Below, one piece after another: positions 63,186 to 64,000 of a DNA stretch of 64,000 nt. This DNA is from Subtercola lobariae (GTDB lineage: Bacteria; Actinomycetota; Actinomycetes; Actinomycetales; Microbacteriaceae), in NCBI RefSeq assembly GCF_014640255.1, contig NZ_BMGP01000003.1, positions 310,001 to 374,000 of the forward strand, written 5' to 3'. How positions within the stretch are numbered: the stretch's first letter is position 1; every line of letters starts with the position of its first letter. The notes below the pieces were generated by a model. The model did not search any database and had not been told where the DNA came from. It was given only the letters and a program-made list of their open reading frames with translations. The position numbers and the translations under genes were made by a program.

Positions 63186-64000
63186 ATGTCACACATTTAC
63201 GACAACATCACCGATCTGGTGGGCCACACCCCTCTCGTGCGCATCAACAAGCTCACCGAGGGCATCGACACCACCATTCTCGGCAAGCTCGAGTTCTACA
63301 ACCCGGCGAACAGCGTGAAAGACCGCATCGGTGTGGCCATCATCGACGCGGCAGAGAAAGCTGGTGCACTGCAGCCCGGCGGCACCATCGTCGAGGGCAC
63401 CAGCGGTAACACGGGCATCGCGCTGGCTATGGTGGGCGCGGCTCGCGGCTACAAGGTCATTCTGACCATGCCCGAAACCATGAGCATGGAGCGCCGCGTG
63501 GTGCTTCGCGCCTACGGAGCCGAACTCGTTCTCACCCCGGGCGGCGAGGGCATGAAGGGCGCCGTCGAAACCGCGAACCGCATTGCGGCCGAGACGCCGG
63601 GGGCGATTCTGGCGCATCAGTTCGAGAATGAGGCCAACCCGGCCATCCACTACGCCACCACGGGCCCCGAGGTCTGGGAAGACACCGATGGCGCGGTCGA
63701 CATCTTCGTGGCCGGCATCGGCACCGGCGGCACCATCACCGGCACCGGCCACTACCTGCGCGAGCAGAAGCCCGGCGTGCAGATCATCGGCGTCGAGCCG
63801 CTCGACTCCCCGATTCTGAACGGTGGCGCGCCCGGGCCGCACAAGATCGCCGGCATCGGCGCCAACTTCGTTCCCGAGATTCTCGATCGCGAGGTCTACG
63901 ACGAGATCATCGACGTGTCGCTCGACGACTCCATCCGCGTCTCACGCCAGCTCGCCACCGACGAAGGCATTCTCGCCGGAATCTCATCAGGCGCCATCAT
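63186..64000 (+). CDS. cysK: Cysteine synthase A (O-acetylserine sulfhydrylase), partial
   Basis: First 271 residues of about 310; the end lies beyond the window. PLP lysine in FYNPANSVKDRIG, phosphate loop VEGTSGNTGIALA and AGIGTGGTITGTG are diagnostic. The ATG at 63186 is preferred because GGAG ends 10 nt before it; an in-frame ATG at 63177 is too close to that site. It assimilates sulfide into cysteine, complementing the metY route. Confidence 0.96.
   Translation, partial: MSHIYDNITDLVGHTPLVRINKLTEGIDTTILGKLEFYNPANSVKDRIGVAIIDAAEKAGALQPGGTIVEGTSGNTGIALAMVGAARGYKVILTMPETMSMERRVVLRAYGAELVLTPGGEGMKGAVETANRIAAETPGAILAHQFENEANPAIHYATTGPEVWEDTDGAVDIFVAGIGTGGTITGTGHYLREQKPGVQIIGVEPLDSPILNGGAPGPHKIAGIGANFVPEILDREVYDEIIDVSLDDSIRVSRQLATDEGILAGISSGAI

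Overview
The window is GC-rich, actinobacterial chromosomal DNA, most likely from a member of the Microbacteriaceae; I cannot name the genus. The evidence is frequent GTG starts, the gene order argS-lysA-hom-thrC-thrB-rho-prfA-prmC-sua5-wecA-atpI-atpBEFHA (the Mycobacterium/Actinobacteria order), a fused 2-oxoglutarate decarboxylase/dehydrogenase (Kgd), a GuaB1-type GMP reductase, a SigR/RsrA redox sigma system, DUF222-HNH and DUF4333 proteins, and an ADP-dependent NAD(P)H-hydrate dehydratase.

Region 1 (1-21180, almost all minus strand) is a conserved housekeeping block. It holds argS, lysA and the threonine genes hom-thrC-thrB with overlapping starts and stops, then rho, prfA and prmC, sua5 and wecA, and the ATP synthase operon (atpI, B, E, F, H, A; atpA runs off the left edge). 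Three departures stand out. A lipoprotein and a DUF2993 protein sit between argS and lysA. rpmE is missing between rho and prfA. An AbiEi/DUF559-like gene is inserted between prmC and sua5. atpB appears to start at a CTG codon.

Region 2 (about 22222-25080) is a tRNA-Arg(CCG) gene followed by about 2.8 kb of AT-richer, gene-poor DNA. It contains short orphan ORFs, at least one clear frameshifted gene, a truncated MmpS-like fragment and short repeats. A 17-bp imperfect direct repeat (22358 and 24946) brackets most of it. It looks like the decayed remains of an element integrated at the tRNA; no integrase is left.

Region 3 (25200-38236) is mixed accessory metabolism. It includes a C26 peptidase, an F420-reductase-like oxidoreductase, an arginase-family protein, a flavin disulfide reductase, two SDRs, a DUF222-HNH protein, a stand-alone SIP-domain protein behind a DtxR/IdeR-like iron box, an amidase, a GNAT protein, uracil-DNA glycosylase, an S51-like peptidase and a phosphoribosyltransferase.

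Region 4 (38371-54221) carries the direct-sulfhydrylation methionine genes metY and metX, with a terminator-like hairpin in the metX leader. A three-gene signalling module follows: NarL-type kinase, kinase-like membrane protein without visible ATPase boxes, and LuxR-type regulator. Then come an MFS exporter with a palindromic operator candidate, a thiamine-binding protein, a GT87 mannosyltransferase-like protein, YceI, nnrD, an old-yellow-enzyme, a CNNM/CorC pair and guaB1.

Region 5 (54371-64000) has kgd with back-to-back terminators, the sigR-rsrA pair (SigR has an N-terminal extension and an internal start), and divergently aroA, rsgA, hisN and the 5' part of cysK.

Most of the window is ordinary core genome. 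The best candidates for a second look are the non-AUG atpB start, the tRNA-linked relic island, the three-gene sensor module, the iron-boxed SIP gene and the metX leader hairpin. I found no CRISPR array, intact prophage, transposase or recognisable defence system.
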